Part shown: one piece after another, positions 1 through 13,800 of the stretch | How the letters are laid out: every line of letters begins with the position of its first letter | Numbering within the stretch: position 1 is the first letter of the stretch | Assembly: GCA_036785705.1 (NCBI GenBank) | Contig: JAWUZG010000029.1 | Span: 17,189,501-17,253,500, forward strand | From: Acanthornis magna | Lineage: Eukaryota; Chordata; Aves; Passeriformes; Acanthizidae | DNA: 64,000 bases | Direction: 5' to 3' | Position numbers and translations under genes: made by a program | Notes under the pieces: generated by a model | Database searches by the model: none | What the model was told of the DNA's origin: nothing | Seen by the model: only the letters and a program-made list of their open reading frames with translations

Positions 1-3000
1 TGTTTTCCATTTATGGTTTCAAAGCAGTTCTAATAAAATTTGTTGTTATATTGATTATTTAATGTTTTTGTACTTTAATCCAGCCCAAGGGATCCTTCAG
101 CAACAAACCTTGTTGCCCCGCCTCAGAGGCAGGTCACAACACCATCCCACAGTAGAAAGAACAGCACATGCACAAAATGGTTTTGAGCAGGGCATGTACT
201 AATTTAACTGCACAACTTGTATTCTGTTGGAAAAATTTAAAAAAAAAAAAAAAAAAAGTGTGCTTCATTACTACTCTCTGTGTTAATCCACTACTAGAAC
301 TTGCACAGATATTCCTGAAGCAACATCAATGGTAGTATCATATTCAAAAATAGTAATTTAACTTGATTGGTCAAAATAACAGGCTCAGAGATCAAAAACT
401 TTTAAGCACATTCTGATATGTCGGCTCCACTAAGACTAAATTAGAAAAATTGATCAATAGCCCTATTTCAAAGATCCATCTCAGTCACTTCATGTAGCAA
501 TTCCATGTAAAAATCTCAACTGCTGCACTGGACACCAGGAGGAGGGAGAAACTGATCAGCCTGAAGGGCCCCAGCACATAATTTTCCCTAAAGGTAAGTA
601 AGCTCTGCCATCTCCTTTACATCTTGTAAGTATTAAGATCACACATTGTTTTATAAAACCATTTACAAGCTACAGTCACATAAAGCTTCCAGGATGTTCT
701 AAATATTCTCAGGAAAAACCTACATTCTTTCTACAATTTGTGTTTCATTAGATGACCCAAGGGAAAAGATGTTTGACAAGCAGAAACAAAGGAAAAAAAA
801 GAGAATTATGAAGTTGGTTCTCTCTCGGATTTTTTTCATGCCGTTTTGTGCCAAACATTTCAAAGCCCAGAATTTTCCCCACACTGAAGTGGGCAGCAAC
901 ACAGTTATATATTTTGCCCCTATAGGAACTCCAATTAAACCATTAGGAAGTTTACTTTTCACAGTGAACTACACAGTAGTACTAAGTTATCAGGAGCTTT
1001 GCATGCTATCTATACTCTCAAAATCAGTCATGCACCTACACCAAGTCCAAGAATATTGATACAGATCATCCATTTAAAAGTTTTCTCTGAAAAATGGATC
1101 AATAATTTCTGAGTAACTAAGAGATTCTCCACTCTCTTCTCTACTCATCCCTTTCCAACCCAGTCCCTGATAACTGAATTTCTTTAGGAATGTGGTACTT
1201 TTCTCATAGTTATCTATTTATCTGCAGGAAGAGTTGTCAAAGAGATTTTTAAAGACTCAGTGTAAGTAAGTTTCTTTAATGGAAGTGTCAACTCTTTGGC
1301 ACCTTGGCCTGAACTTCAGGTCCAGGAAAAGCCCTACTAATATTGAGCCCATCTCATTGGAAGGATCTTCTCAAAGATCGTATTTCACAGACAAATTTTA
1401 CTTCATCCAGGAAATTGCCCTTTTGTTCATCATGTCACTCAGTGAAATGATTAAGTTCTCTCCTGAAATCTACAACCTGGAATCTAGTTCATGTAGCTTC
1501 AAACCCTTACATTGCTGCCTTCTCTCACTTCAGAGCAATCTTAATCTTCTCTCAGATCTGAAAACACCATCAAAATCTATCATGTACTACTGGAAATACC
1601 TTCTCGATGCAGAGTGGAGAAAGAAGCAGAGATTAAATAAGCAGTCCAATGCTAACAATGTACTTGGTACTAAACAAATTGAATTTTACAACTCAAAACT
1701 TTGCTCAATTGCCCACATTGCAAGGCAATTCACCATTGTTAGTTGTCCTCTCCTCACTCAAGCAACAGAGCAACTTTTTGAAACAAGTCTTGTGGTTTTT
1801 TCCTCTCAAGGAGGACCAAATTAAGATGTGATATTTTATAAAAGTAATAAATATAGCCACAGAACCTCATCTGATTTACAGCAAAACCTCATCACTATCA
1901 GCACAGTGACTGCAGATGCCTGGCAGTAGCAACTGCACACTTCTCGAAAAAAACAGCACAGTTTCTCTGAGAAAAAAATTCCTTCACAGAAATTTTTTAA
2001 TGCCCTGACAATGAGGCAGAATTTTTCAACCTGTTTCAAATTATGTGAATTTCAGGATGCTTCATACACTAGCTATTCATTGAAGCGACAGACAATATTC
2101 AATTTTCTGAGACAGCAAATCCACACATTCCATGATATGAAACAAAGAACTATGGTGAACACTGCACACCCAAAACTAAACATGCAATGCTACACTACCT
2201 TTTATCTCAAGGTGTTATCTTGAGAGGTTTTCATATGGTCTTAAAGACAGAAAAGAGGTCTGCTTCTCAAAGCACTCACCTTCTATGGACCTTAATCTCA
2301 AGATCATAGAACTCACATATCCCTAGGGATTCAGTCTCATCTTTGTATTTTACATATAATATCACTGTCTTGTATCTCCTTTTATCTGGTGTTAAAGCAG
2401 ACAACTCCAATGTGCTCCTTTCCATCTCTGCTTTTAAGATCTACATGCAGCTTCTCCCCTACCCTGTGTCCCCAAACAAAAAAGATGAGCAGGTAAGATG
2501 GGTAAAGCTCAGCAGTAAGCCAAATTTAGCTCAGTTACAGAATACCACTTGAAGAGGCTTGGCTCCTTACAGACAAAGTCTTAGCATTTTCCTTCAGTTC
2601 ATCTCACCATAACATATGGATAGAGCATATTAGAGAACTCAAATTACCAAAATATTCAGCATCTGACTGCAAGATACTTCAAATGCTTCTTCACATGTTT
2701 ATTCCCAATTTAGGTGATTTTATGACCAAACTGTATGAGACAGAGTTTTCCAAAGACTAAAACTCCATCAATGTCTTATTAACCTTAGATTTTGGCCTAA
2801 TGTTACTGGTCTGATGGTCAGATGCAAGTATTGTCAACTTTATTACTGGTAGATTTGTAACAATACTACCAAATGTTTTTAAATTAAGTTTGGCAAACCC
2901 ACATTATCCTATGAGGCTTTCACAACAGCACATTTGGAAAGCCTCATGAGTCTTCCAGTTTTCATATATGAACACATTCTTCAAGAAAACCATTCAAAGT

Positions 3001-4398
3001 GGTGCCAACCTTAGCTGAACAGAGAAGGCACTGATCATAATGCAAAGCTTTGGGTATTTTACACCACACTTCAATGTAAAAAGGTATCTGTCATAAAAAG
3101 TACCTTTCTGAAAGGCTAGATCCAGGCAGACAGATGAACTGACATTCTCTGGAAAATATACTACCATCAAGCTGATTTGCTCTCAAAGTTGAAACTATTA
3201 TAATATGAGACAAGAAATTAGAGCAACCTCATTAAGATCCTTTTTTTCCTAGAAGATTGCACCTGGAAACATAAGCACTTTATTACTATGAATTCAAGGT
3301 AATAGCCACTTTCATAAGAGGCTGAAAAACAAGATGGCTGTTCTAGGCTTGAAGAGGGGAAAAAACCAAACCATTAACAGAATAAAATATATATTTCTAT
3401 GAAATCTAACCATTCCAACAAAAGCATGTTCTAAGCTTAGAACTTTCTCCACACTGAAGCAGAGTGGAGTGTCCAGAAAGACTGGCTTGAAGAGACTGTC
3501 CAGATAATGTCTTTCTTCTATGGAAGTACTCTAGTTTCCTTGAGAAGATATGAATAGGAAAGATGGGACAGGACTTCTGGAATCCAAATCTAATCTTCCC
3601 CTTTTAGTGGATGGCAAGGGGATTACTCTGGAACCTTATACCCCTAAAATCACTTATATTTCATACTTCAGTTTCTTGTGCTTGTTCTTATCATTTGATT
3701 GACCCTTGATCAATATATTAAATTCAGAATTACAGGACACAAGTGTCTAGCTCAGTTTTGAAGCTGAAGCCAGGTATCTGCTGCATTAAACTCGTGGAAG
3801 TAAGGCTAAATAACAGGTTTATGAGCTAGTCCTTATATTTTAGCCCCTCTTAAGTGGATTCTACTGGAACACATCTGAGGCCAGATTCATTGGGATCTAC
3901 ACTACTAGCAAATATTCAGACTTAACAGGGTCTTTGAGAAGTTTCTCTTCAAAGGTCTTAGTGCAGCTGGGTACCTATCCCAGGCAATATCTCTACACCT
4001 TCAGTTACAGAAAAATCTAAGTAGGAGAGAAACTGAAAAAAAAAATAAAGCTTAATAAAAACATTCCAGAGACACAACACAGAAATTAATCCAGTTTCAA
4101 GTCACCTATTACTCTTGAGTGCAGAAAGAAAATGGTATCTGCTATGAAAAGTTGAAGCAGTTCAAGTTTGCTGTGAATGTGCATGTAGATAACTTCTCAG
4201 ACTATTTTTTATTATTATCTGAATATCACATTACAATGAAGAAAATGGAGGTAACAGTTTCTTAAACTTTATAATTCAACTATGTTACTGCATATTTGTT
4301 TTGGACTAAAAAAACCCCATAATTCACATTACAAACTACAGACTTCATAATGATATAATAATTACGGTTTAAACATGAGGTGAGTTTTGACTACTTAC
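1..4398. other. Presumed ICE1 intron, nothing else recognised
   Basis: AT-rich, unremarkable sequence with a poly-A run at 240-257. Open frames such as 1,279-1,824 show no domain or splice context. A GTGAGT donor near 2,279 has only a poor acceptor beside it. No further ICE1 exon could be supported, and the large central exon is not here. Confidence 0.5.
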
Positions 4399-4424
4399 AA
4401 ACAGTAAAATAATTGATTTCTCGA
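4399..4424 (-). CDS. ICE1: Possible ICE1 exon 12
   Basis: Acceptor TTTGCTGTTGCAG and donor GTAAGTAG enclose 26 bases. In the phase required by exon 11 it reads VEKSIILLF and ends in phase 0. Both splice sites are strong, but the exon is so short that chance cannot be excluded. Confidence 0.38.
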
Positions 4425-4838
4425 CTGCAACAGCAAACTACAACAGCTTTTAATTAGGATACAGTTCAAGTTTACTTACCCATTCAAATTAATATTTGAA
4501 TTATTTTCAGATATTCTAATCACACATATACCTGACCTGGCAATCATCAAGGCAAGTATTTAAGTCTTTCAAAATAGTACCCAAATGGAACCTACCTTCT
4601 GTAACAGTTAGGCTTTTTTTGTCAGACCATTCCTTATCCCGAACAGAAGCTGAAAGAAAGTACCAATATTGCCTTTTGATCAGAAAAAGAGAGCTTCAAG
4701 AAAATTTCAAGACTTTGCATGCCATTTTACCTAAGACAGGATCATTTGTCTCATTCTCTCTTTTTCCTGTTGCACTGTCAATGCACATCCAGAGTTCTTC
4801 TAACAAAAGCTTCACTCTTCCTGTTAAAATAAATAAAT

Positions 4839-4873
<35 letters not shown>

Positions 4874-7800
4874 TTTGAAATAAGTTGAGGAAATTGAACT
4901 AAGAATTAATGTTTATTTTGCTCAGAACACAGACATGCTACAACAAAATACAAAATATCCACAACAAAAATTAAGACAAGGCACAAGCTTCAGTGAAAGA
5001 GAAATGCTAGATGCCATTTCGGGAATGGATCCTATCCTGGCCATATCCACACAGCAGACTAAAGGAACAGCTGCAGAATGGTTTAGCTTTTCCTTTTTAT
5101 AGGGAGTACTGCAAAAAGTTGTAGCAGCCCCCACAGTAAAATGTAAAAGCAGATTTGAATGTAGCATTAGTGAAATTAAATAGCTTTGTAAAATAAATCT
5201 AGTTACACGAACATAAATTTGGGAGAAAATCTTCTAGGAAGATTTATATCACATTTATTCTCAGTCAGTAATAACACATCTTAGTCTTTTTATGTATCTG
5301 AATTGATTATCAGGCCACAACATTAGGAGATTCTGTCTACAGTCCTAATAGCACTGTTGCTAGGTGATATCAAAAAAACTAGTTTCAGAGAGAGAAGAGC
5401 AGGTGGAGAGGGGAAAAACAACCCAAAACCTCAGTAAAATACACGACCAGCTCATCTACTTATGCCAAAACTATCATCAGATCCAACAATCCAACAGTCA
5501 GGAACTGAGAGTGTTTTTGTGCAAATTCTGTAAGTCAAAGGCAATAGCAAACTGCTAATTTTATGGAGATGAATATTAAAAAAAACTCAGCACATAAGAC
5601 GAAAACCTGCCAAATTTTCCTTTACAGCTGGTAACAACACTAACATTTTCTCATTACTAATAAACCTTTGCTGCTCTTTGAAGTTCAAATTAATGCTCAG
5701 ATATTAATTTTCCTATTTTGCCAAACCAAAGGTTTAAATTTGGCACCAATTCAGTACAATCCAAAAGTAAAAAATATGCTGAGACACACAGAAACTGACA
5801 AGGCCTGCCTTTTTCAGAAAATTTAATTTCTGCAACAAACGTGCAAAGCAAGAAATAGAACAGTGAAATTCTTTTCCCTCAAAACTGCCTTCAGAATATC
5901 TAAACAATTCAAAAACAGTACCAGCACTTTAAAAGACTGCAAAAAATACAAAAAATAAATTTGTTTGAAGTTTGGCCTTGGTACTTTAGAGGAAGTTTTG
6001 AAGGAGTTTGCTCCATTACAGTTAGATCCAGATAATTTCTAGCATATATTTTAGATCCTTAGAGAAAAAAACAGTCAATAGGATAAGATACAGCTATACC
6101 TCCCATATTTCCACTTGATTTACTCAGTCTCATGTAGAAATTGTATCAGATTTTCAGACTCTCCTATTTGGTTCTTTATGATTTCAGTGAGCTTCAGAGG
6201 GATTGTTTGTATTTTTTTCAGTGTTTGCATTCTGTTTTATAATTGCACATCAGCTGACTTCACACATGCGCAGGGTAGACTAGTGTCGGAGACTGAAATA
6301 TTATAGTTTATGACTTAAACACCTTCATGAAGGACATTTTTCCTATTATACCAAAACTGTGTTACAAAAGTGTCTTGCTTTGAAAGACAGGTGTCTGCTA
6401 AGGAAAGTGGGAACCTCCCTTAGAATAGAGAATATGACCCCCCTTCCCTCCAATTATAACTTTGAAATCAAGGGCTTTCAGGCAAAGATATGGGAAAAGG
6501 AGTTCTTTACTAGTATCTATAATGAGGAAAACAGACAACAACAACAGTAGCAATAACAAACAAAACCAGAAAAACCCGGTGGCAGATGTCCCTGGGCTGT
6601 CAGGCACCCTCCACTTTGGTGCAGTTATGGTCACAGCCAGCAGGGGCATTGTCGGGCTCCCAGCCAGGGAGGGCAGGTGCGATGACTCCTGCGCAGCTGC
6701 AGGGGGCGCTGTGGCATGAGGTCAGCTCTGTCTTACGAGGATAATAGCGGACAGGCTGGGCAGCAGGGTGGCACGCAGCAGGGAGCTTAGAGCAGGGAGC
6801 TGGAGCGGCAGGACTGGCTCACCTGGGCAAGCCAGCAAAAGGTGGGAGAAACTCCACAGTTGTGGCAGAAACTCTGGCAGGCGGGGCATGGGGCAGCGAC
6901 AGTCAGGCCTCTTCCGCAGCAGCTGCGAGCCCAGCCCGGGAGACGGGCACTCCAGGAGGGGAAGAGAAGGTCGGAATGCCATGCTTTTCCCAAATGAAAG
7001 CTCACCCAGCAAGGCAGAGAAAGCAGTGCAGAGCCAGGCTTTTTTCGTGGTCACAGTGAAAGGAAGACAGCAGCTTCCACTGTTCCCCCTCCAATATCCA
7101 GCAAACAAGTAAAGTCACCCACCCAGGTGCTCCCCTCCCCTCACCACACCCCGGCTACATTTTTTGTCTCTTACAAAAGAGTAAGTGGTCCTTAAGTACC
7201 TGGCCGTTATGGTTTCCAAGTAACACAATGGGGAAAATTCCCCCAACCTCCAACAAAAACCTACAGAGATGACCACTGCACCCTGGATGGGGCCTGGACT
7301 GATGCCCTGACTGAGGCTCTGAACTACACTGCTCACTGTCCGCTGATCAAAGATAAGGTAATGAGAAACAGGTAGTCAATAGGTAACTCAAGTAAACTAT
7401 TGAGAGAGAGAATATGTGAACTCTAAAACCTAGAAAAACAGGATTCCCTTTATCTTGTCAAGAGGGACAAGAATCTGTTTGAAGCCAGCACAGAAACCGC
7501 TGAATCATCCCACTAGAGACTGCACGTGCTCCAGAGAGAAAGGTGAAAAGTGCATTGTGATGAAGACTACCAGATCTTCATCACGAAAAGACCCCCAAAG
7601 ACCACCAGGACACACAGCACATGCACGGCGCACATGCTAATGATATTAATGACTTCCAAGAAATTATTTGTATAACCACTCCTGTCCTGGGAATTGTGAA
7701 GAATATTCATGAATGTTACCCATAATATTGTGAGTTGGAAGTGCCAGTGTGTGTGTGTTTTGAGAAGTGAATCCCCCACAGCCAGCACGCTGAATAAAGC

Positions 7801-10800
7801 AAATACCCACTTCTTTGACTTTGTCTCTGAAGTGTTCCTGGGCCCGCTTGGGGCGAATCAGTAAGTAACAACTCAGAGCTGGGAGTAAAGAATACGTTCA
7901 CAGAGGGATCATGCTTAGCACCTTTGGGGTGGAGGCCATAGCCCCAGAGCTATCAGCAGCAAGGCCAGCACAGACCCTCACATCAAAGGGTGGTGGGGGA
8001 GAAGCTTTGGGTGTGTAGTGAAAATGCCTCTAAACGCCCATCCTTCCCTGTGCAGAGAAGCCCAGCTGAAGGCACCCCTTCACTTCAGGAAAAGCTTATC
8101 CACATGAAGGACAGCTGAGGGGATATCATGGCCAATCAAAGGCCCACCCAAAAGGGGTCCCCAGATTCTACACCAGAGATGATGCAACAGATCCACAGTA
8201 TTGCAAGGGACAGTGTCAAACCTAGCCCCCTGCAGGGGAGACATGTGGGCATTCCCACCTGGCCCAAAATGTATATTAATCCACCAGGCTCTACAGTCCT
8301 CAGTGTGGCAGTGCAGCAGCAGCAGGGACCCTCACCACCCAGAAGACCAGACAGAGGGGAGCAACAAGATGTTGTCATAACCCCCAGAAGGGTGATATGT
8401 TTCTACCTAACCCCTGTCACTCTCTCTGTCCCCAAACCCCTGCCATGCACACTTCTTTTTCTATTTCTTTTCTCTTTCTTTCTTTTTGCCTCTTTCACTA
8501 TTAAATAGAATTATCATTTTTTTTTGGCACCAACATCTAACTGCATTTGGTTTTAATCACGTTTATGGGTATATTTCAAACCTTTCTGGGTTGGATTCAC
8601 TTTATTCGCGGACTTAGTTTCCTCTGCTCTTCTGTGTTTAAACTGGATTGTAACAACTATTCATATTTATTATTTTCTTTACTGCAGAAACTGAAAATAG
8701 TAATCTATTACATTAGTCCCTCATCAGCGAAAACTACTTGTATCAATCACACCTGCTCTTACGGCACTTTTGGCAGTATACTCTGTGAAAGCAATAAGGG
8801 AGTGTCTTTACAAACTGCTGGTAAGATAAGATCTGAGTCTGATGGTAAGATAAGACCAATACTGAAAGATAGAAGAAACTACGGGAAGGATTTCCATAGG
8901 AATTCCACTGATTGACTTGCCCAAGACTGTGAGACACACAGAAACTGACAAGGTCTGAGTTTGTCCTTGTCCAACTGACAAGGAAAAGAGACATAAGAAA
9001 AATAAGAAAGGGGGGATGTGTATTAAGGGTGTCTGCATTAGGGAGGATGTATATTATGGGTGTCTGCATTAGGCGTTCCAGGAAGTCTGTACCTCTCGAG
9101 TACCTCAGCCAATGGGGAAAGAGAGAGGGAACCTGCGGCCAGGAAATTAGGATAAAAAGAGGCTGCGTCCTCTAGCAATTTGAGAGACCCCATGGGAAAT
9201 GCCCATGACCTCTCCCTTTATTCATGAATAAAGTTACAGGACTCCTCTGTCTCCTTTTTGGACACAAATCTCTAGCGTTTGTAGATTAATTTTTTCTGAC
9301 AACTGGGAACTTGTCCCGGATATTTTCACCATCCAGGAGCGGCCTGCAGTGAGCGGAGCTGAAGGCGCACCTCGCCCAGTTTTGGTGATCAGCTCCTTTC
9401 GGTGGTGGCCAGCAAGGAGCAGGATTGGGTTCCCCCGACTGTCAGGAGACAGATGAGCGACGGACCAGGGAGGTCTGTGAAGAGTCTGCAGGGAAGGACC
9501 ACTGAAAATCTCACCGATGAGTAAAATGGGATGTTCGGGGAGTAAACCTGGGAGGGGATCCATGCAAGGCAGCACGGGTAACACAGGACGCCCATGGAGG
9601 GTGGCAAAGGTAAAGCTGGGAAGGGGCCCCGGAAAAAGGGATGATGATCCAGTAATACCCCCGGAGAGTCCCCTGGGGATAATGCTGAGGCTGTGGGACA
9701 GATTAGGAATTCCCACAAAGGTAACTAAGGAGATAATGATGGAATATTGTTATTTCATGTGGTCAGGATATGATTTGTCAAAGAGGCTTAAATGGTCATC
9801 TTGTGGAACATACGGATGTCAGTCATGTTGGATTATGTGGTAGTATTTAGAGGAAAATTGGAAAGGATTGCTTGAAAGGGAATGTGGAGCGATATGGTTG
9901 AGACAAGCAGCCGGAGAGGTCTATGTGTTAAGAAAGAAGAGGAAAAAGAGGATGTGTTAAGAAAGGAAGAAGAGGGAAAAGAGGAGAAAGAGAAAATGGG
10001 TGAGGATTGGGATGTTTTTCAGCACCTTCCCCTGTTTCGTCCTCCAATTTTGCCAGCTGACCCAGGGCCAGCTGCAGGTCAGCTGTATCCTCAACTTCCG
10101 GAGCAAAGGGACAGGGGAAAAACTGTTCCTACTGCTCCACCTGAAGATAATGACACTGAAGGGGGAGGAGGGCAGCAGATTGCATCACCGCCTAGAATTA
10201 GAAAGGGAACTCAATATTGGACATTGGAAGCCCCCTGGACCCAAGAGACCAAGACAGGGGTCCACCAGATGCCACTATGCCAAGTCCCCCTCGGGGATAA
10301 AGGGGGAGGGTTTGGGTTTGTAATTGTACCACTTACTACCCCAGATATAAGAGTGTGGAAAAAGGAACTACCCCCATATTTGGAGGATCCCATAGGGGTG
10401 GGGGAAAAGATAGAGGAATATTTGGGAAATGCGGATTACACGTGGAAGGATTGGGATTTTCTTTTGGGGATTTTGTTTGGGTCATCAAAGAAACGAATAA
10501 TTTTGCAGAAGGCTCGGCAGCTGTGGGAGGATGAGCACGCACAGGCGGTGGGGGGGGCTGGACACAATGCACCTACGGTGGATAATGCAATCCCCCAGGT
10601 GGACCCCCAGTGGAACCCAAATAATCAGGCCAGTCTGGCTCGCCTCCAAGACTACTGTGCTTATTTGATTAGAGCAATCAAATTGGCAGCTCCCAGAACT
10701 AACAACATAGCTAAGGCTATGTTGTTAGAACAGGAAAAGGATGAAAGACCCTCTCATTAGCTGGAAAGGATTAGAGATGCCTTGCGGAAGCACGGAAGGT

Positions 10801-13800
10801 TGGATCCTGAGGGACCAGCCTTTGACACACTGCTGAAAGCAGAGTTTCTCACTAAATCTTGGCCTGATATAAGGAATACAGAAGGATGAGGAGTGGCAGC
10901 ATAAGCCTCTAGAGGAATTGGTTAGAAAAACACAACAGATACATATAAGAAGGGATGAGGAAAAAGTAAAGGTGAAGGCAAAAATGATGGCAGAGTTCTT
11001 CCAGCTCCAGGGGGATAAACTACAAGGTCCAAGGGGCCCCCCAGGACAGAGGGAACAGGGTTGGCCATGAGGAGGCGGCAGAGGCATTCCTGTCTTGGAT
11101 GGCGAGAGCCAATTGAAGCAGTTGGGAAGGCATCAGTGATGCCTTCCCAAATGCGGGGCAGTGGGACACTGGAAGCAGGAGTGTCCACAGAAACAGCTGG
11201 ATCCTCAGGAGGAGGAAGTCCAGAGGATAAAGGGAATGGATTTTTAGGGGTGTCATGGGCTCCCATTATACCAGGGACCCACCACACTGGAGCCCTTGAT
11301 AACTTTTAAAGTGAGTCCAGATTGGGAGGAGGTATGTTTCCTGGTAGACACAGGGGCCTTTCGATCCATTTTGAACTTTATCCCTAAGGGGGGGGCAGTT
11401 GTCAAAAAGATCTTTGATTACACAAGGGGTGAGTGGAAAAGATGAGTGGGTGCGTTTTATTCAGATGTTATTGGTAGATATCCAGGATAGGTTTGAGATG
11501 CATGAATTTCTGTTTGTCCCTAATTGTGACTGTAATTTACTGGGAAGAGATTTGATGGCTAAAGGGGGGATGCAAATCAATATTGTGAAAAATTATACAT
11601 AGGCGAACACTGCAATAACTTTGTGTAAAATGTCTGAGAAGGCTTATGCTGAAATAAGCCCAGAAGTGTGGGCAGCCCCAGGAAAATATGGAAAAACAAA
11701 GAAGCTCTCCAAATCACTTTGAAGCAACCAGGACAAGTGGTGTCTAAAAAGCAATACACTATTACAAGGGTGGGGAGGAAAGGGTTACAGCCTGTCATTG
11801 TGATTTAGGGGGGCTAAGAGATTTACTAGAAGGTGTTTGTCAAAATAAGGTATATAGCTTGTGTTTTAGGGACTAGGAGGTAGATAATGATTTACTAGGG
11901 GGCTGCTTGCTAAAACAATGCATAGAGCTTGCTCAATATTTTTGTGCTTGCTAAGCAAAGAGGGAGGATATAAAGAAGATGCCAAACTATTGATAAAGAG
12001 AAGGAACCGTGACCAGATATCCTAATTCTAGATCCTGAAACCAGCCCGAGCCAGGTTCAAAGTTTGGACCTGGACCAGGGACCCAGGGAGTATGCACAGG
12101 GAAGGAGGGTGAAGAGTTCAACCTGAGGAAGACTTCCTTACTTCATCTTAAGAGCCCTGCCCACGACCACCAGGCGGCACTGTGCAGGCGCAAGTGTATT
12201 TAAATGCACTTTGGACTCATCATAATATGAAGTAGGAATAGATTATGAATATGTATAGGGGCATTGTATAACTTTATGCATATGTAAATTGTAACTCAGT
12301 AGAAACTGGACAGAGCATTATTGGGGTGTGCACGCTTTGGAGAAAATATTCTCCATGCGCCCCAGCGCTTGAATAAACCTACCTACTTCACAACTTTCCT
12401 TTAGTTGTAGAGTAAATCCGCGCCGCATTTTGGCAAGCAGGTGGGACAGCGTCTGCCTGGCTGCAGGGTCGACTGGGGGCAGACATCCTAGGTGTGCCCC
12501 AGGACCTTCCTGGAGAAACTCTGCCCCTCGGCCACCCACTGTGGGGGCAGACAAAGACCATCTAATATGACAGAAAAATGGTATGTTTTGGGTATTGGGA
12601 AGCCACGTGGCCATGGCTGCTGATAAGTCATGCAGAGACATCTGGTGCACAGCAGAGTCCCTGATTTGGTTAAGGTTAAAAGGCTTGCAAGCTGCCGGCA
12701 AAAGGGGGAGCCTGCCGAAGGGGTTCACTGTGTTATTGATAGATCAGTAGAGGAGCAGCCGCTAGTGATAGAGCCGCCGCTAACGATCCTGGGGGTGGAT
12801 CAGGCGAACCCAGGGCTTCTGCTGCATTCCAGGTTTGGGAGCCAGGACAGACCTGCTAATGATTGTGTAAGAAGCAGGAGAAGGGTAAGAGGAACCGTTT
12901 TGGTTGTGTGTGTGGGGCCCCGATGTGTGTGTGTGCATGAGATGCAGACTGGTCAGACCAGATCTGCGAGGCCAGTGCGGAGTCTTTTTAACCACAATTC
13001 CGTATCCTCGCAAGGGACCGGCTGCTGAAGAAGCGAAGAAAGTGGGTTAATAAAGTTGGAATGAATGCTTGGTTATTGTTGGGAATTATTGGTGCATGTT
13101 GGAATTTATAGTGTAATTTGTTAAGATTGCAGCTGTAGTAAGTGTGTGCCGTGTTGTGATAAGTGTTTGTTGCGTGTGGTATAACGTGTCGTGGTAAAGA
13201 GTTGTGTGTTAGAATTAGGTTATAGGTTGATTTTATTAGGCTTTGTCACTGTGGCTAGCTGAAGGGCACTCCCTCTCCCCCAGTGGCTATACCAGAGGAG
13301 CACAGATTTCAGATCTCTGACAGCGTGTGGGTGTAGAAGGGCATTTATGCCACGACACAGTTGGTGGGCTTTGACTCAGTGTTGGTTTTGTGGAATTAGA
13401 AGATATTATGCTTTCACTGAATTGTTGGAGGTGGAAGGGAAGTGTGTGAGTTCTAGTGTAAGACTAGAGATCAGAATATTATTAGGACTGTGTGTGGACT
13501 AGAACATCGAGTCCCGGAGAGCTGGATAGGGATTGGGAAGCCATCATTAAACTTTGTGACGGTAAGAAGAGCAAGGCTAGGTGTAGGGAGAGGGCTACAG
13601 ACAGAGCACACAGAGAGTGGCTAGTTCACTATACTTGGACTTGGATTGGATGACACAGTATTTGAGTGAACTTTGAGTTATTTAAAAAAATAATAATAAA
13701 TATATATATATGAATTTTGGAACAGAATGGAAAAGATATGAATGTTTGGTTGTGGTTAAGAGTTACAATTTTGTCTTTTTAGTGTGTTTAGGAGTTTGTT

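Noticed and set aside
1279..1824. 181-codon open frame on the plus strand
   Set aside because: No domain, low-complexity composition, no CpG island or splice context; lies in presumed ICE1 intron and opposite to the gene.
2280..2330. Possible ICE1 exon before a GTGAGT donor
   Set aside because: The only acceptor has almost no pyrimidine tract and the peptide is unfamiliar.
4476..4520. Possible ICE1 exon with a good GTAAGT donor at 4,480
   Set aside because: In the phase required after exon 11 it contains a stop.
4922..5167. Apparent coding-like stretch around 4,980-5,160 on either strand
   Set aside because: No matching splice sites in the ICE1 phase and no known motif.
6722..7112. Overlapping open frames on both strands of a GC-rich stretch
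   Set aside because: They arise from GC-rich LTR-like DNA within the composite cluster and have no recognisable protein features.
9882..10760. 292-codon open frame considered as a domesticated gag gene
   Set aside because: It is the longest retroviral frame, but it starts after a frameshift in gag, lacks its own promoter or splice context, and is followed by closely spaced stops.
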